A stretch of DNA of 28,401 nucleotides from Chara braunii. Taxonomy: Eukaryota > Streptophyta > Charophyceae > Charales > Characeae. The translations under genes were made by a program, and so were the position numbers. This document shows positions 28,336 to 28,401 of the stretch, in pieces; the stretch's first letter is position 1; each line of letters opens with the position of its first letter. The notes under the pieces are model-generated. The model did no database searches. It was not told the origin of the DNA and saw only the letters and a list, made by a program, of their open reading frames with translations. The stretch spans positions 819,694-848,094 of the forward strand of contig BFEA01000189.1 of NCBI GenBank assembly GCA_003427395.1. The letters run 5' to 3'.

Positions 28336-28401
28336 GGGGCAAGCCAGAATCTTATCCCACAGCACTACACCTTTGAAGTAAGTTTTTTTTTTTTTTCTCT
28401 C
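28215..28401. repeat. Direct repeat separated by a CT microsatellite, cut by the window end
   Basis: CAAGCCAGAATCTTATCCCA and the next ~27 bases, then a T-run and CT repeats, occur at 28215 and again at 28340, 125 bp apart and practically identical. The CT run at 28278-28332 lies between, and the second copy runs off the window. Confidence 0.85.
28278..28332. repeat. CT microsatellite
   Basis: About 27 CT units following a T-run. Confidence 0.95.

Overview
This window reads as nuclear DNA from a complex eukaryote, most likely the green-plant lineage; I cannot name the species. Evidence: two L1-type reverse-transcriptase remnants with a plant-style C-terminal zinc knuckle, a Mutator-like element with a 9-bp target duplication, a U6 snRNA retropseudogene, many A-tailed SINE-like insertions, long microsatellites, and no compact operons. 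I see no intact protein-coding gene. Nearly every long reading frame is a repeat artefact or a transposon relic.

Layout. 1-740: T-rich DNA with minus-strand copies of a LINE 3' tail. 741-2371: nothing recognised. 2389-4344: a 5'-truncated LINE (LINE-1), A-tailed and bounded by a perfect 17-bp target duplication. 5154-7560: an older LINE (LINE-2), interrupted by a 919-bp Mutator-like element (5356-6274) and by a 139-bp tandem duplication. Removing both restores one reading frame from the RT tail to the zinc knuckle. 8009-8131: a cluster of four short hairpins. 8168-11280 and 23219-26520: two diverged, collinear copies, in the same orientation, of a ~3.1-3.3 kb non-coding repeat. Each copy carries a string of hairpins with a conserved 19-nt loop and changing but complementary stems. 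11290-12300: a CAG/CAA-rich tract hit by two SINEs with clean target duplications. 13600-15660: a processed 3' end, then CA/CT/TG microsatellites, then a possible membrane-protein gene remnant on the minus strand. 15664-16153: two tandem units, one with a nearly complete hammerhead ribozyme and one with only its 3' half. 16365-17345: a cluster of tRNA-derived SINE heads. 18596-18683: U6 retropseudogene. 21200-22870: satellite-like tandem array. 26605-26638: a 34-base C run. 27711-28151: a foldback MITE.

How the parts relate. LINE machinery plausibly supplied the retrotransposition of the SINEs, the U6 copy and the truncated LINE copies, all A-tailed and/or flanked by target duplications of 10-17 bp. 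The best candidates for something undescribed are the covarying hairpin array shared by the two ~3 kb repeats and the hammerhead-bearing tandem repeat. Both rest on base pairing read directly from the sequence; transcription and function are not shown.
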